From positions 83,527,094 through 83,591,093 of the forward strand of contig OY754337.1 of assembly GCA_963573305.1 (NCBI GenBank): a stretch of 64,000 bases of DNA. Direction: 5' to 3'. The stretch's first letter is position 1, and the number at the start of each line of letters is the position of its first letter. This document shows, in pieces, positions 22,685 to 34,842 of the stretch. The position numbers and the translations under genes are program-made. Source of the stretch: Pyrrhosoma nymphula (lineage: Eukaryota; Arthropoda; Insecta; Odonata; Coenagrionidae). The notes under the pieces are model-generated. The model saw only the letters and a program-made list of their open reading frames with translations. It ran no database searches and was not told the origin of the DNA.

Positions 22685-22745
22685 TACAATCAGCCTTGAT
22701 GAATATTAACATTGGTGAAACATTATTCCTATAAAGATCAAAAGA
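22685..22745 (+). mobile_element. Degenerate PLE-type terminus
   Basis: Pattern CUUGAUGA, A, weak stem, GGU, GAAAC, AUU. This is close to the CUGANGA-stem-GAAAC layout of the other termini but with one inserted base in the core and weak pairing. A weak candidate. Confidence 0.3.
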
Positions 22746-23322
22746 TAATTTAAATATCTAGATGTAAACATTTCTTGGAATAATAGGAAAGATACAGAAA
22801 TTCAAGAAAAGCCAAAAACAGCAGAGAGAACATACTTGAGTCTTATAAAGTTATTTAAAAGTAAGATTCTACCAAAAATACAAAAATAAGATTAGATAAA
22901 ACGATTATAAAACCTTTCTTATTACCTGTATGGATCTGTGGTATGGGCCCTCACAAAGTAATCCCAGACAAAACTCATAACATTCGAAAATAAAGTTTTG
23001 CGAAGAATATATGGACCAATTCTGGAAGATGGTACCTGGAGAATAAGGAAGAATAAAGAATTAAGAGACTTATATAAAGAACCAGGCATTTTAGGAATAA
23101 TTAGAAGTAAAATACTAAGGTGGTTGGGACGAATACACAGAAGTAATGAAAACAAAATGATCAGTGAGGTTTGGAAAGGAAAACCAATTGGAGTACGACC
23201 TGTAGGAAGACCCAGGGTGCGTTGGAGTGACGAAGTAAAGAAAGATCTGAGGAAGCTTGGGGGTAGATCTGGAGACGGCAGAAGACTGAAGAAGGTGGAG
23301 GCAGTATGTTGGTGAGGCTAAA
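22746..23322 (+). pseudogene. Non-LTR retrotransposon C-terminal fragment (third lineage)
   Basis: Three-frame reading gives YLDVNISWNNRKDTEIQ and TYLSLIKLFKSKILPKIQK, then after a frameshift an open stretch 22998-23315 with RRIYGPILEDGTWRIR, ELRDLYKEP, RWLGRIHR and GVRPVGRPRVRWSDEVKKDL. This is the region after the RT domain seen in many insect LINE polyproteins (RRIYGP, WLGHV/I, GRPR-RW). The RT catalytic core is absent. The frame is broken at about 22890 and 22980. Confidence 0.7.
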
Positions 23323-23523
23323 AACCAACTTGGTTTCCAATGGCCACAGGAGTAAGAGTAAGAACCATTATCGAATAATACAAATTGGAAAGAAATACAA
23401 CTCCCGAAAATGCAACTGTAACTTTAAATCGCTTTATTTAAATCTCTTGAGCATTCAAATTTTTCGATTTGACGACATTCGGTCATACTTACTACTAAAA
23501 TTAATCGTAGCCTTTCCATTGAA

Positions 23524-23760
23524 CGGGAGCGTGGTGGCCTATTTGGTAGAGCGCTTGGCTACTGATCGAAGGGTCCTGGGTTCAAATCCGGGTGAAGCCT
23601 TTGGACGCCCTCGGACAAAATAAAAATCCTCGGAGTGGGAGGTGGCCCAGGGAAAGGAGCTGGCTCCCCTACCCTTAATGTGTGAAATTCACACGCCTGT
23701 GGCTTAGTTCGGGGTGAGCTCTACCCTCAACTATCCAAACCAACCTTCGGGTTGAATCAC
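23524..23760 (+). mobile_element. tRNA-derived SINE
   Basis: A tRNA-like head carries box A TGGCCTATTTGG at 23535-23546 and box B GGTTCAAATCC at 23579-23589, spaced as in Pol III type 2 promoters. About 170 bp of tRNA-unrelated body follows (to about 23760). The head cannot fold as a full tRNA acceptor stem because the 3' half continues into the body, so it is a SINE rather than a tRNA gene. Pol III transcription is expected from the family, not shown. Confidence 0.75.
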
Positions 23761-25324
23761 TGAGTGTGAGTGGTAGTTTTTTTTATGTATCTTTGACCAT
23801 GCGAAGAATGATTTTGTTTCTATCACTATTTGCGACCAATTAGAGCTGTTGAAATTACAACGAAACTGATGACTGTTTTCATCGTCGTGAGTAATGAAGG
23901 CGTGGAAGCGGATCAACTGGCGTTTTTCGTGGTAGAGTTATTTTCCACTGTGTTGGACGTTTTTATCTTTTTCTAGGAAATTCTATGGTCTGAAAACACT
24001 GTGATCCTCCTGCGTCATCTGTCCTTGTTGACTCAGCGCACGGATAAAAAGCTCCCCTAGCTATTCATTGCCGTGCTACATACATCTTTATAGTCTTCAG
24101 TTGTGTTGTGCACCGCCCTTCTTAAATAGTATCTCTTACATCATCTGATGGAATAAAATTTTAAATAGCTTTCTGTTTAGTTATGAAATGCCATACCAGC
24201 TCTTTTCAGACTTCTTATATTGATCAAACATCCTTATCAAGCCCTATTCTCTCCGGTACGAAAGAAATCATTTATTTGGGGTATATTTTCCCTCTGCATT
24301 CTTATTTTTTCATCTTAAGCACATATTTCTGCTGCTTTGTGTTTGATTTTCATCACTGCGTGCCTTACGAAGGCGCTGTTGCCATATTATTGGTCTTGCC
24401 CTAACCCCATATTTGTCTTTACTTCTTTGCTGCTAATTTCAGGTGTGTTTACAGCCTGTCGTGTGCTGATACAGACAGTAGATCGCTCCTCGATGTTCTC
24501 AGTGCTATTGTGTGCCCGTCTGACACGAATCCGATGAGTTTTAGGGTCGCAAGCTTTTTCAATGCCTACATAAAGCAAGGAATGTGAAGGGATCGGGTTG
24601 ATGAGATGGGAAGGACTACCGATCTCTACATGGGTGTCTTGTAGGGTGCACTTCAAGTGTCTGTCTACTCTGTCCTAGCTCATGCTACGTTAAAGAGTAA
24701 TTTTTATTGAGTGAACCCTTGGAGACTTTCGCTGGAAGAGTCTGATTTGGGCGCCAGGTTTCTGTCCGCCCTTCCTTTATTCCAAAGCAATCCTTCCCAT
24801 TCCAACCTTTCCTTTCAATCCCCGAAGATCCAAATTACGTTAGTTGTCCGTCGTCCTCCCCAAAATAGCACCCAACCGGTGAATATTTTTCAACCTTTTT
24901 AAGTTATTCTCCATAAAAAATTGAAGTGAAATGAAAACTTAATACATTCCACTGGAATTTTAATTTTGCTACTCATTTCAACGACTCAGCGTCTTCATCG
25001 AGGAAAAGTAATGTTCAACCTGACATATGAGCCGTTGAGAGCAAAAGTGATGTAAGTCAGTTTTTTTAACCATATTTTAAGTTAGGTGCGCGGAAGCATT
25101 ACTCTTTAACTATATTCTGTTTTGTGGATGGTTCTGTGTGAGGCGAGATTATGTGTTTTTCGACTGGAAAGTATCTCATGGTGGTTTAATTTTTTATTTA
25201 TTTATTTGATTTCCTGCCTCCTTTTCAAAAAAGTGCCATTTTTTATTTGAGTCATTAATTCTCTCAAAGACACATATTTGACATACCTGATGGTGACGTG
25301 GAGGCGTTGAAACTTTTTATATAA
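23761..25324. other. No recognised feature
   Basis: Mixed AT-rich DNA with several sub-100-codon ORFs and no motif. Nothing repeated elsewhere in the window was noticed. Confidence 0.4.
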
Positions 25325-25884
25325 TTAAGGTGGTTTGAGCGAGATAGTTCCCTAGTCATAATGGAGACCATATTCAAATTTTATTTTTTGATTTCAGCGT
25401 CTGTAAGTAGTGTGAAATAAATATTGTAATATTAATGGCGTAGAGATGTAGTTATATACGACCAAAATTCTCAGTAATTAAATTAATATATCTACATAAG
25501 TGTCTAACTTGACTCATTTTTCCCGCCGTACGGCTGAAAACCCTTCAAAACAGCAGGTGTTTTTGCGATTCTGTAAAAATTACTGTGGTGTGTAATAGAT
25601 TATTTTTTATAAATAGTTGAGAAAACATGCAATCTACACACCGTTAGTTTTTGACGAAATCTAGGTGCTAGTAGTTCCTAATTTTTTCAATATTCTCCCT
25701 CTGAAGCGGGCAGCCATAATCTATCTCCTGTAAAACAGCTTATATTTTTAGGCAAATTGCTCGAAAAGTAGTTCAGCAAGGGGTTGACATTTTGATATAA
25801 TTGATAAGTTGAGAGTATTTTATTAAAAATTAGGCCAAATTCATCAAATCTAAGTGAAGTGATTTTTCACCCAAACTACCTTAA
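25325..25884 (+). mobile_element. TTAA-type MITE, family A, copy 2
   Basis: Both borders are intact: TTAAGGTGGTTTGAGCGAG on the left and CAAACTACCTTAA on the right. The body follows copy 1 from the 'CCTAGTCATAATGGAGACC' block to 'GTAAAACAGCT'. At 560 bp it best shows the element's native length. Confidence 0.85.
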
Positions 25885-27119
25885 ACCTCCATTGGCCAGT
25901 ACGTACTTATTTTTCGTTTCATTTAAACTTCAAAATACTGTTCCACCACAATTCGCCCGACATCGTTTAATCCACTTCTCCATTGTGTTCGTATTATTCA
26001 AGCGGACCCACAGCTTCCTTTTTAGCGGTTTTCCGTCTACTTCGAGTATGTTTTGCTACTTTTTAAAGCACCAATTTTCCACCATCCTGCTACCAAGTAG
26101 CAAATGGACAGTCGTTCTGGGAATCGTTTTGGCCTTGCGAGGCCGGAATCGGGTGGGTTTATTTCAATTTTTTTGCTTGCCAACAGTTTATCATTGTTAT
26201 CCACACTTCTCTGACTTCGCGTTGGCACTTAATAACACTCTATTATGGACACCCTGGACTTCTTGCAGCCTTAGAAGTGTTTTCTGGTTTTCTTGTCAAC
26301 CCTAATGTTGTCAGGCTGTGGACTCGACTGTGGATCGATTTCCTGGCATTTGCCGCCCGCATGTTCTCCCATGATGCCATTTTCGACCATTGTCTTTGAC
26401 ACTAAAAGTCTTCTTTTTTCATTACGTGCAGAATCCGATGAAACATTTCCCACATCCGTTTCTCTTGCTTAATCCGTATTTTCCGTCACCGTTTTTCCTA
26501 CTCGGTCCTTCTGTATTTCACTTTCAGACGACGGCAATCCAATCTCCTTGAATTGTCTCATTCTCCTCCTTTTCATGTTCTTTATTCCTTCCGTGACATG
26601 TCCATCGGCTTCTTTCTCGTCCTTTCCGCCGCCCTTCCGTCCATTTCCTTTCATTGATTCCCAAAGTCTCTTAAGCCCTTTCTCCGCATTTCCGCCTTCA
26701 GATGTTTGTTTCCTCCAATCGACCGCAGCGGATCTCCAAGGTGATTCCTTGCTCCAATCCCGAGTCTTGTTTTTCGAACGCACGAGTGATGTTCTACCTC
26801 AAATGATGACTGCTTTGCGAAATTGAACGGAGGTGTTGGCGCTGTTTCGTGTCCTTTCAGCGCCGTTAGGGCCTCTTCCTTCGCGTTACTAAGTTAAATT
26901 AAAAATACAGGATTACGCCGCAAATTTGCCGTCACATTACTGTTTGGCAATTTTCTCGTGGTTTTGCTTTGTCTCTTTCGAAATCATTGTGGTACGCAGT
27001 CACGCCCACGGGTGCTAAGATGTTCACCATAGGAATGAAAATCACGACGAAAAAATCATTTGACTTGACTGGGACCCAAGCCCCGATCTACCTACTTATT
27101 GCCGGTCACGTGTGTCAGC
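25885..27119. other. No recognised gene
   Basis: A minus-strand ORF at 26469-26783 (104 codons) encodes a lysine/glutamate-rich hydrophilic sequence with no domain I recognise. It overlaps a plus-strand ORF of similar length. Without splice or homology evidence neither is called. Confidence 0.35.
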
Positions 27120-27480
27120 CAGCGACACCACTAACCATGAATATACATATGGATCCTAAACTTGCCCCCAGTGAGTGTTGCCAAACATTCCGCATGCACC
27201 GAAAAATTAGGACCAAGCAGATTGTAGCGCCACCACTCCAGAGAAGGTGGTTCTAATAAGGAAAGACCGTGATTCAAATGGAGATACTGGAAATAAAGGT
27301 ACCGGAATTGGCCTCCCAATTAAACTGGCCATTTTTGACACACAGGAGCAGAACCATGCCGACTACAGCGCGACCTATCTTTTGCGGAAAGCTAGGAAAC
27401 ACCTTATTACCTAGGAAACATCTTACAGTGGTGCCAAAGATTAAGATCCATATGTATATTCATGCCACTAACAATAAGAC
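27120..27480. mobile_element. Possible foldback element
   Basis: CATGAATATACATATGGATC at about 27137-27156 recurs inverted at about 27450-27469, with similarity continuing some 15-20 bp inward on each side ('TTTGGCACCA' against 'CTTGCCCCCA'). The interior of about 270 bp shows further scraps of inverted similarity. No coding capacity and no target duplication seen. Confidence 0.4.
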
Positions 27481-28697
27481 ATCTTAGTTCAACTTGATTG
27501 GGAGATATGGGTTCGAATACCGTCCAAGTGAAATAGTTGTTTCATGGTTGAATTTCGTCCGTTTTGTGTATCGCTTTGTCACGTTTTTGGTTAGGCTGTT
27601 CCTGAGCCATGAAGTTGAATTTTTGAGATGCCCCTGTCCTATGCAGCTCTAGGCTGTTCCGAAATGTAAAAGAAGGATTATCCATTATTTAATTTAAACT
27701 ACCATCTCGTGAATATTAATTTAATCTAACTGCACTAAATTTTGTGCTTAGAATAATGTTGCATACTTAACCTTAAATAATTCTGTTTACTCTTGCCTGA
27801 AAAATTGAATGTGAGGTTAAGCCACATGTTACAAGTGTTATTTGCGAGTAAAAAACGTTTATCGAGGCCCGTGTTGCTTAAGCTACTCTTTTATAGCTTC
27901 CAAGTAGTGCAATGCGCCTAATAGGAGAGTCGTTTGTTATAACTCCACTTATTGGTCATGAATTCTCATGAATTACTAGATAAACGACTTGTCGAAGATA
28001 TTCGCATTTATTTTTCAATGAAAAAATCTATTGCCAAAAGCCACCAAAATAACTCGGTATATTCAGCGAAAGTTGATTTCACCGTCAGAAATTCACTAAT
28101 AGCCGCAAGTATGTGTTAAAGGCGCTGATTTCACAACGTAAATACCGCAAATAAACTGTAAAAGCTAACGTGATTGAGCTAGGTCATGCTAGAAGCGAAT
28201 AACAAACTAGTCCTGCATCAACTATGAAACCAAGCTTGTAAGCGAGGATTATAGCGATTGCGCTTGTCAGCCATCATACTGGCCCAGCATCACACGATAC
28301 TGGAAAGCTGTCATACTAGAGACGAACCTCAACATTTTGTTGGATGAGCAGCGTGTGATACATAAGCTTCAATTGAAAGAAGATTTCTCCCGTGCCGATA
28401 TTAGCACCAATAGTTGTCCGCGACTTTCTGTTCGTAGAATGCAGTCACTTATGTTTGCCGCAAAATTTTTACCAGTCGAGGTTAGCTGCATTTGTGTGCA
28501 CTAACTTCTATACTGATGTCAGATGTATGAAACAAATGTGGGCGAAGTACGTGAGAAGGTCTTTATAACTATCGTCTTAGGCCCGGTTTTGTAACACCTT
28601 CTAAAATATTTTATCGGTATGAAGACCGAAGGTACTACGTTCTCCCATCGGTAGCGCTTACTTCAACGAACCTGCAGTCTGATCTAATATACTAAAC
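27481..28697. other. No recognised feature
   Basis: AT-rich, no ORF over 60 codons and no repeat recognised. Confidence 0.4.
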
Positions 28698-29144
28698 CTA
28701 TGGGTCGGAAACTTGGTCATTGCGAAGGGAGGATGTGCGTAGACTTGAGGCCTTTGAGATGTGGGTTTGGAGAAGGATGGAGAAGGTTAGCTGGATGGCG
28801 AGAAAGACGAACGAGGAGGTATTGGATATGGTCGGAGAGGAGAGGAAGCTTGTGACAGAGGTTCGGAGAAGGCAGAAGAGATGGATGGAGGAGGTTTTGA
28901 GAGGAGAGGGCATGTTGAAGAGAGTGATAGGGGGGAGAACACTGGGGAAGCGTGGAAGAGGAAGGAGGAGGATAGGAATTCTGGACGAAATAAGAAGAGA
29001 TAGAAGGTAAGAAGAACTGAAGAGGGATCTAATAACGGGCCATCCTTAGGAGGGAAAGCGAGACAATGTCTATGAGGTTGGGATGCAGAATGGGGACTGT
29101 CCAAGAACCTACCAATCAGCTGGTAGAATACTTGAATGAAATAC
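28698..29144 (+). pseudogene. RTE-1 LINE 3' fragment
   Basis: Begins at YGSETWSLRREDVRR and stays open through MWVWRRMEKVSWMARKTNEE, VLDMVGEERKLV and GRTLGKRGRGRRRIGILDEI. It then meets a stop near 29010 instead of the family's usual end. The 3' UTR and CTACC/GGTAG hairpin (about 29108-29126) follow, with a short tail. It lacks all RT catalytic motifs. Confidence 0.85.
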
Positions 29145-29223
29145 CCGTCTCGCCATTTCATTTCGGAGTAGGCGCAGTTAAATAGGTTGGTAATTGCTGT
29201 TATGTCTAATAATTGGCCCTCTT

Positions 29224-29766
29224 TTATAAAATTCCTCCATACTTAAATGTCGTTTCATTCATATTCTATCTACTTGTATCTCATATGAACAGCAAAATGT
29301 TACCTTTACACGCTATTTTATTCTCTAATTGAACTTAAAATTACATCTGGTGTTCAATTGGAGAATGAGAGAAACACGGGGTAAATAGGCATTTTCCATA
29401 AAATATAAATGCCATTTTCGCGGAAAACTGGTTATAGAAAGGAAATAATCCAGATAAATTGAATAAAAACTAAATATAGGCATCTTACCACCCTATATAT
29501 TTAGTTATTGGATAATTAATGCCGTAATTGAAGTCAAAATGCGGTAATTCGTAGGAAATAGCGCTGCAGTAGGCTTTTATGGCTACAAAAAAGTGGTAAT
29601 TTAAAATATATTCGCGGAATAATCTGTTTAGTTTGTACCTTACTTTTGAGTTCCTACAGGTAACGCATCTCATCAGCGAAAGCAAGATTTTTTTGTACAA
29701 AATATCAAAAATGTGGAATTTAGAAGATATGTTTTGACCCACACAGTCGTGGTGGAATCTCCTTAA
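29224..29766 (+). mobile_element. TTAA-type MITE, family B, copy 1
   Basis: Matches the element at 62462-63025 throughout: 'TCATATTCTATCTACTTGTA', 'AATGAGAGAAACACGGGG', 'AATTGAAGTCAAAATGCGG', 'CACACAGTCGTGGTGGAA' and the right end CTCCTTAA. The left end is eroded (TTCCTCCATA in place of the TTCCACCG of the intact copy). Non-coding; the minus-strand ORF at 29485-29742 is incidental and also appears in the other copy. Confidence 0.75.
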
Positions 29767-30539
29767 GTGACATCATGTTCTTAAGTTACGTTCTCGCATT
29801 TAGCGTCGACGGAGCTTAGCGGGGGAAGAGAACGGCGTGCCAACGAAAGAGCGTGAATTTTACGCTAACGCTTTTTACGCGGGCGTTGGATGGACAAATA
29901 AATTACCGCTCCCGGAGTGGTTTTCTTGCGCGCGACGCTAAAGTGTGTTTGTGTGTGTGTGTGTGGGAGTAGGAGTGTTAAAGAAGGCACGTCAGCGTCC
30001 CGTCGGAGATTTATATGTCCGAGTGCGACGGCGTTTTTCTCTGAGATCTATCTCTTCCCCTTTATCTTATAACTCGACCGCCTTGATCCGGTGGGACGCA
30101 ATGCGATAGCCATCGCGTCGAACGTAATTCCACGCAATTAAATCGCTCAGCGATTAAATCAGCCTCTTGTGGAAGAGAAAAAGATTCGGGCGAAAGGGGA
30201 CGTGCTGACGTTAATCGCCCTTCCCCGACTTACTAAGACCCAACGACTGCAGCGCGACTGCATGTGCAACTTTGTATTGCCTGATGGAATCTTTCCCAGT
30301 CGGACAGGAACTCACACAACACCGTAATTCTTCTATAAAAATAAATTCCCCATCCCCACCCCAAACTGTAAACAAGTTGATCCGTAAATTTCAGTCATAA
30401 TTGCAAAGCCATCTCATAAGATACCCTTTTCATACTCTAGATGAGTATCTGGATACCAGGCTATCAAACCTTGATACTTGCAGATATAAAAAGTGACTCA
30501 GTGCCAATAATTTTTTTGATCTCGTAATATTCTGGTGGT
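29767..30539. other. No recognised gene; (GT)n run
   Basis: Moderately CpG-rich at 29800-30250 with a short (GT)n tract at about 29945-29966. No ORF of note. Confidence 0.4.
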
Positions 30540-30731
30540 CCGTATGCCCCTGTGATCCCGATAAGCCATTGGCTTGCCGTCAGGTTTCTCAGGGGCCGAA
30601 CCATCAGAACTTGATGGAAACACCCATGCCCTGGGAAAGCAAAAAACCGACCCTGGCGGGACTCGAAACCGCGACCCTCTGGTTAGCAGGCGAGGTCTTT
30701 ACCCGGCCGCTAGTGGGGCCGGCTTGTGGTA
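30540..30731 (-). mobile_element. tRNA-derived SINE, second family
   Basis: On the minus strand a tRNA-like head contains box A TAGCGGCCGGG (30702-30712) and a box B-like GGTTTCGAGTCC (30659-30670, one extra T), linked by 'CGCCTGCTAACCAGAGGGTC'. The body of about 110 bp differs from the SINE at 23524. The intervening anticodon-arm-like sequence suggests a tRNA origin but the molecule is not a tRNA gene. Confidence 0.6.
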
Positions 30732-33035
30732 AAAAAATATTTCCATTGTACGTATAATTAATTCAGATTGTACATTCTCCGTTTGTGTGTAAATAATAAA
30801 TATTATAGTTATTTCATTATTAACCCTTCCCCAACCTCCAGCCCCAACCAATTAAATCCCCCACCCTACAAATGACTCTTAATTTTTATTCTCGACAATA
30901 GCATTGAACGACCGTTCTTCCTACGCGAGTTGGCATTGTCTGGTGAGATATATACATGTGAGAGAGGGGGGGGAGAAGATACGGGTGGGGGTGAAAGCAG
31001 AGAAGGGGGGAGGGGGAAAGCTGTGGATGTAATCCTTTTGGACGGCGGCCAAAGCCGCATGGCTCCCCGCTGTGCACGCCGGAGAGTAGTCGGGCGAGTC
31101 TGCCTCTGCTGCTACTGCATGTATCGATTCTTAAAACTCTATACCCCCTCCCTTCCTCACCACTCCCCCTCTCTCCCCCTCCCCCCACCTCCCTATACGA
31201 GGTTGAAATACTCCGGAGGCGCTATCTAGGAGATTTTCGTGTGGTCAAAAGTCCGCCATATTGATGCGTCAGCTATTGTCACATTGAAGTGTGGGCTTCC
31301 TTTCTTTTCGGAGATGTTTATTCCCGATGAAGAATTGTTTCTCTTGGAGAAAAAATGTCTTTGAAAATAAGATAGATCGTTATTACCTCATCGCCAATGT
31401 TTCCTAATTATATATTTGCTTCTTCTGGTCTGCAATGACTTCGCAGTGTTTGCACAAAATTGGCAATTCAGATTTGATACAAAATATTTCTTAAAAATAC
31501 GTACAGAAATAATTTTCGTATATTTTTTGGAAAGTCATTGAGGTTATTGTTTTGGTTGCTCCCTCTATTATTTGTGTTGAGTTTCTCCCTCTATTATTTG
31601 TGTTTAGTTTCTATGTGATTGTTGTTCAATATTTAGCTTATTCAAATCGGCAGCTTACTTTTACCGTTATAGATTTGCAGGGGACCAGCAGCTATCCCTC
31701 TCTCCTGTGCATTAATTGCAACCTCCTTGTCCATCCTCACCCCTCTTCTTTCCTCTCCCCCAACCATTGTTCTGCGTTTAGGGATAGGTAAGAAGGGGTG
31801 GTCTCGTTTTGGGGGCCCCTCCCTCCCATTCAAACCCTTGCTACACTGTGTGTCTAGTGCGACCCTATTGTGCCTTTTGCCCATTTGTGCTGTGTCCCAT
31901 CAGTTTTATCCTCCCAACGAAGCGTAGTTTTGCTTCAAATGCGTCGAACTAATTTCCGATCCATTCATTCTGTACTTTACCAGCTGAGTATTAGGTTTAA
32001 GGTCAGTCCTTCCTGTAACATCCCGTTTTCTGGGAAATTTTTCCACTTTCCTGCACAGGCTTAGTTATTGCTGTCAGCCCTAGGAAGCTGTCTTCCTTTT
32101 AATAATGCCCTATCCTTGCATTTATGCATTGCTTTCTACACGCTCTGATATGCTTTGTCTCCTAGTTAACATTTTCCGAACCTTCTAATACCGCTGGGTA
32201 GGGTGTCGGTATATTGTTTAGAAATTGACTGCATTCGTATGAACTAGCCAGAATTCTCATTGTGAGATTTATCTGCAGTTCATGTTTCTTGTCCTTTGTA
32301 GTGTTTTATGCTGTAATTAGCAGTCGCCGGAATTATTTCAGTGGAAGTCTACTGCTTTCAATAATTAATTTATGTGCTGTCATTTTTAATAATCTGGTAT
32401 AACCAACAATTTTGTTCGAATATTCAAATTAATCTTTCTATTGGTGTGCAGAAAAGTATTAAAACATTTAAATGCCGTCTCCTATGGAATAATTTTCATC
32501 GTCGCCAGAAACCTCCCGAGACCTACTGAATGGAAAATGGTTTGTGATTTCATCAATGGTAAATATCCGCACAAATTCTTAATTATAGAAATAAGCGTCA
32601 AAGAACATCCGCCAATATTTTACTAAAGATTTAATCTGCATTGAGGTAGTCCAATGTAAACCGGTGTAAGGGTGTTTTGGGGGGATGCAGTGTCGGGCCA
32701 CCAATGCTTAGGGCTCCATCTTGCCAAGAACTGTCATTAACGCCTTCGGGACAGACGATGACTAGGTATATATCATACTTTTATGTCATATTTCTCATCT
32801 GATCGTGATACGTTATTATATTCATATACTATATACGATACTCATTTAATAAAGCCTCTTCTGTGCGTATAAACTCTCAGAAAGGAAGATAGTCGATTAG
32901 GGAATTATTTATTGAAGTTAATGGCATATTGTGTAATTATTGTTTACGATATAAACAAAAAATGAGAATAACGTCAAGAAAAGTTTTGAATTTGCATGTG
33001 TTTATTTCCAAATTTATACATTGCAACTATTGTTT
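30732..33035. other. No recognised gene; G-rich and C-rich tracts
   Basis: A G-rich stretch at about 30963-31015 and a C-rich stretch at 31145-31195 are the main local features. A 27-bp tandem duplication around CTCCCTCTATTATTTGTGTT lies at 31558-31611. ORFs at 31552-32064 and 32441-32626 carry no recognised domain. Confidence 0.4.
31558..31611. repeat. Short tandem duplication
   Basis: Two copies of a unit of about 27 bp containing CTCCCTCTATTATTTGTGTT, differing at one base. Simple slippage-type duplication. Confidence 0.75.
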
Positions 33036-33337
33036 CAGTGGCAGTGAGAGGAATCTGGTGGCAGAGGGGCGGAGAAGGCAGAAGAGATGGATGGAGGAGG
33101 TTTTGAGAGGAGAGGGCATGTTGAAAAGAGTTATGGAGGGGAGATCACTGGGGAAGCGTGGAAAAGGAAGGAAGAGGATAGGAATTTTGGACGAAATAAG
33201 AAGGGGTAGAAGGTATAAGGAATTTAAGAGGGATCTAATGGCACGACATCCTAAGGAGGTAAAGCAAGACAGTTTTCAGAAATTGGGATGCAGAATAGGG
33301 GCTGTCCAAGAACGTACCAATTAGCTGGTAGAATAGG
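33036..33337 (+). pseudogene. RTE-1 LINE 3' fragment
   Basis: Begins at the ERNLVAEGRRRQKRWMEEVL segment and runs through the 3' UTR to the CTGGTAGAATA arm of the 3' hairpin. The frame is open from at least 33036 to 33320, running past the usual stop because of a substitution. Only about 75 codons of the family remain. Confidence 0.8.
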
Positions 33338-34404
33338 TTCTCAAAAAAGTATTATCATAGTGGTATGTCTTTTTGTTGCCTGGTTTTGAGGCATTGCGGA
33401 GAAGGAAACATCACTATAGTTGTGTGTAAACTGGCTTTGTTGACTGATTGAATCCCCTATCGAAAATGTCCCCTGAATTATCTTCCTCTTCTGTGGGTGA
33501 CACTCATTGATTCTCAAGCGTCCTGTTGTTCAAGGTTATTTTAAAACCCTTATATTACTTTCCCTCCTTCATAGTCTGTTCTACCAAACCTACTCTGTTT
33601 TACTTGTCTCTACTCTTCTCTGTTTCACCATTCGCTGTTCAATCACATATGCTGTAACTTAATTAGTGCACGGACGTCGATTATTCAAATTATATACACT
33701 GGGGATTGATTGAAATATTCCGTAAATCCTGATTATTTTTTATGGTTAATAATGAAAGATGTTTTTTGTTATCTAAGAAAATTATTATGACGCAAATATG
33801 AACAGGAATGCATCTTGCAAAATCCTTGAATGTGTTGGAACAATTTCAACGACGTTCTGAAGATGATCAGCAGAATTCCGAGCTTAAACGACTCGATTGT
33901 TCCATATTGTCGTTTATTGTGAATCATTTCTACCTGAAAGAAAAAGTTACATAACATTACTCATTTAGATGAAGAAACCAACAGCTCTTTTTCTCTCTTG
34001 TATGGGATGGGAATACTTACATTATGTGTCTCTTAGAATGAGAAAGAAGGAAAAGTTGATTCATCGTGCTTACGTATTTCGTCATATTTTTGTGCCTTTG
34101 GAATCGGATACCTGTGAAAAATGCTTTAAGTCAATGTACTAAATGTTTGATAGAATTATGCTAAATCGTTTGATGGCGTTCCGTACAAGGTTACCACAAA
34201 GCTACTCGTGTTAACAAAATAAGAAGCGTTTTCATCGATAACAAAATAAGCTCCCGAGGGAAAATGCTCTTGTTAAACTCATAATTATTGTTCAAATCTT
34301 GTATTGAATTTTTATTTTTTCAATTTTTCTGTAGAACGAATGGAAAGCAAAGAATTGCCTTGCGCTGGAGGATGTTGCGAATAATTTAAATTTCTTCTTT
34401 CTAT
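33338..34404. other. No recognised gene; possible decayed PLE terminus
   Basis: At 33833-33904, GGAACAAT ... CUGAAGA ... UAAACGACUC ... AUUGUUCC places a CUGANGA box and a complementary outer stem as in the hammerhead-like termini. The GAAA box has become UAAA and stem II is unclear. The rest is AT-rich without ORFs of note. Confidence 0.3.
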
Positions 34405-34842
34405 GAGTAATCTACCGGTTAAAGGTAGGTTATGATGAAAGCCAGAGAAAATCCAACAGACTCTTGAACGTGCAGGGCCCTGTCTTACCTCTGGTATTAC
34501 TTTCTTCTTAGCGTGTCTTTTCATCCCGTCCATAAAACCTATTCTCTTTCTTCTCCTTCTCCGCTTGCACAACATCCTTCTCTCTATCACGGCCTTCAGC
34601 AAACCATCGCTCCTCATTACCGCTTCCAGCCACCTACCCTGCATTCGCCTAATCTCATCCACAAGTTTCCTCTCCTCACCCACCATTTCAAGCACTTCCT
34701 CATTTGTCTTCCTTTCCGTCCACCGCACCTTCTCCATCCTCCTCCACACCCACTTCTCGAACGCCTTCAGCCTATTTTCGTCTTCCTTTCTCCGAGACTA
34801 CGTTTCTGGCCCCTACAATGCTACAGTCCATGTCAAACTCTT
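34405..34842 (-). pseudogene. RTE-2 LINE 3' fragment
   Basis: Minus-strand copy from about the SETWSRR equivalent to the end. It reads MWRRMEKVRWTERKTNEEVL, EMVGEERKLVDEIRRMQGRW and RKRIGFMDGMKR, then the 3' UTR with 'AACCTACCTTTAACCGGTAG' at the left edge. A few substitutions alter the stop, so the frame runs on into the UTR. Confidence 0.8.

Noticed and set aside
23524..23600. Functional tRNA gene
   Set aside because: Box A and box B are present but the 3' side continues into a SINE body and no acceptor-stem closure is visible. The same applies to the minus-strand SINE at 30540-30731.
26469..26783. Lys/Glu-rich 104-codon minus-strand ORF as an exon
   Set aside because: Composition matches a purine-rich strand bias, and the complementary strand is equally open; no homology recognised.
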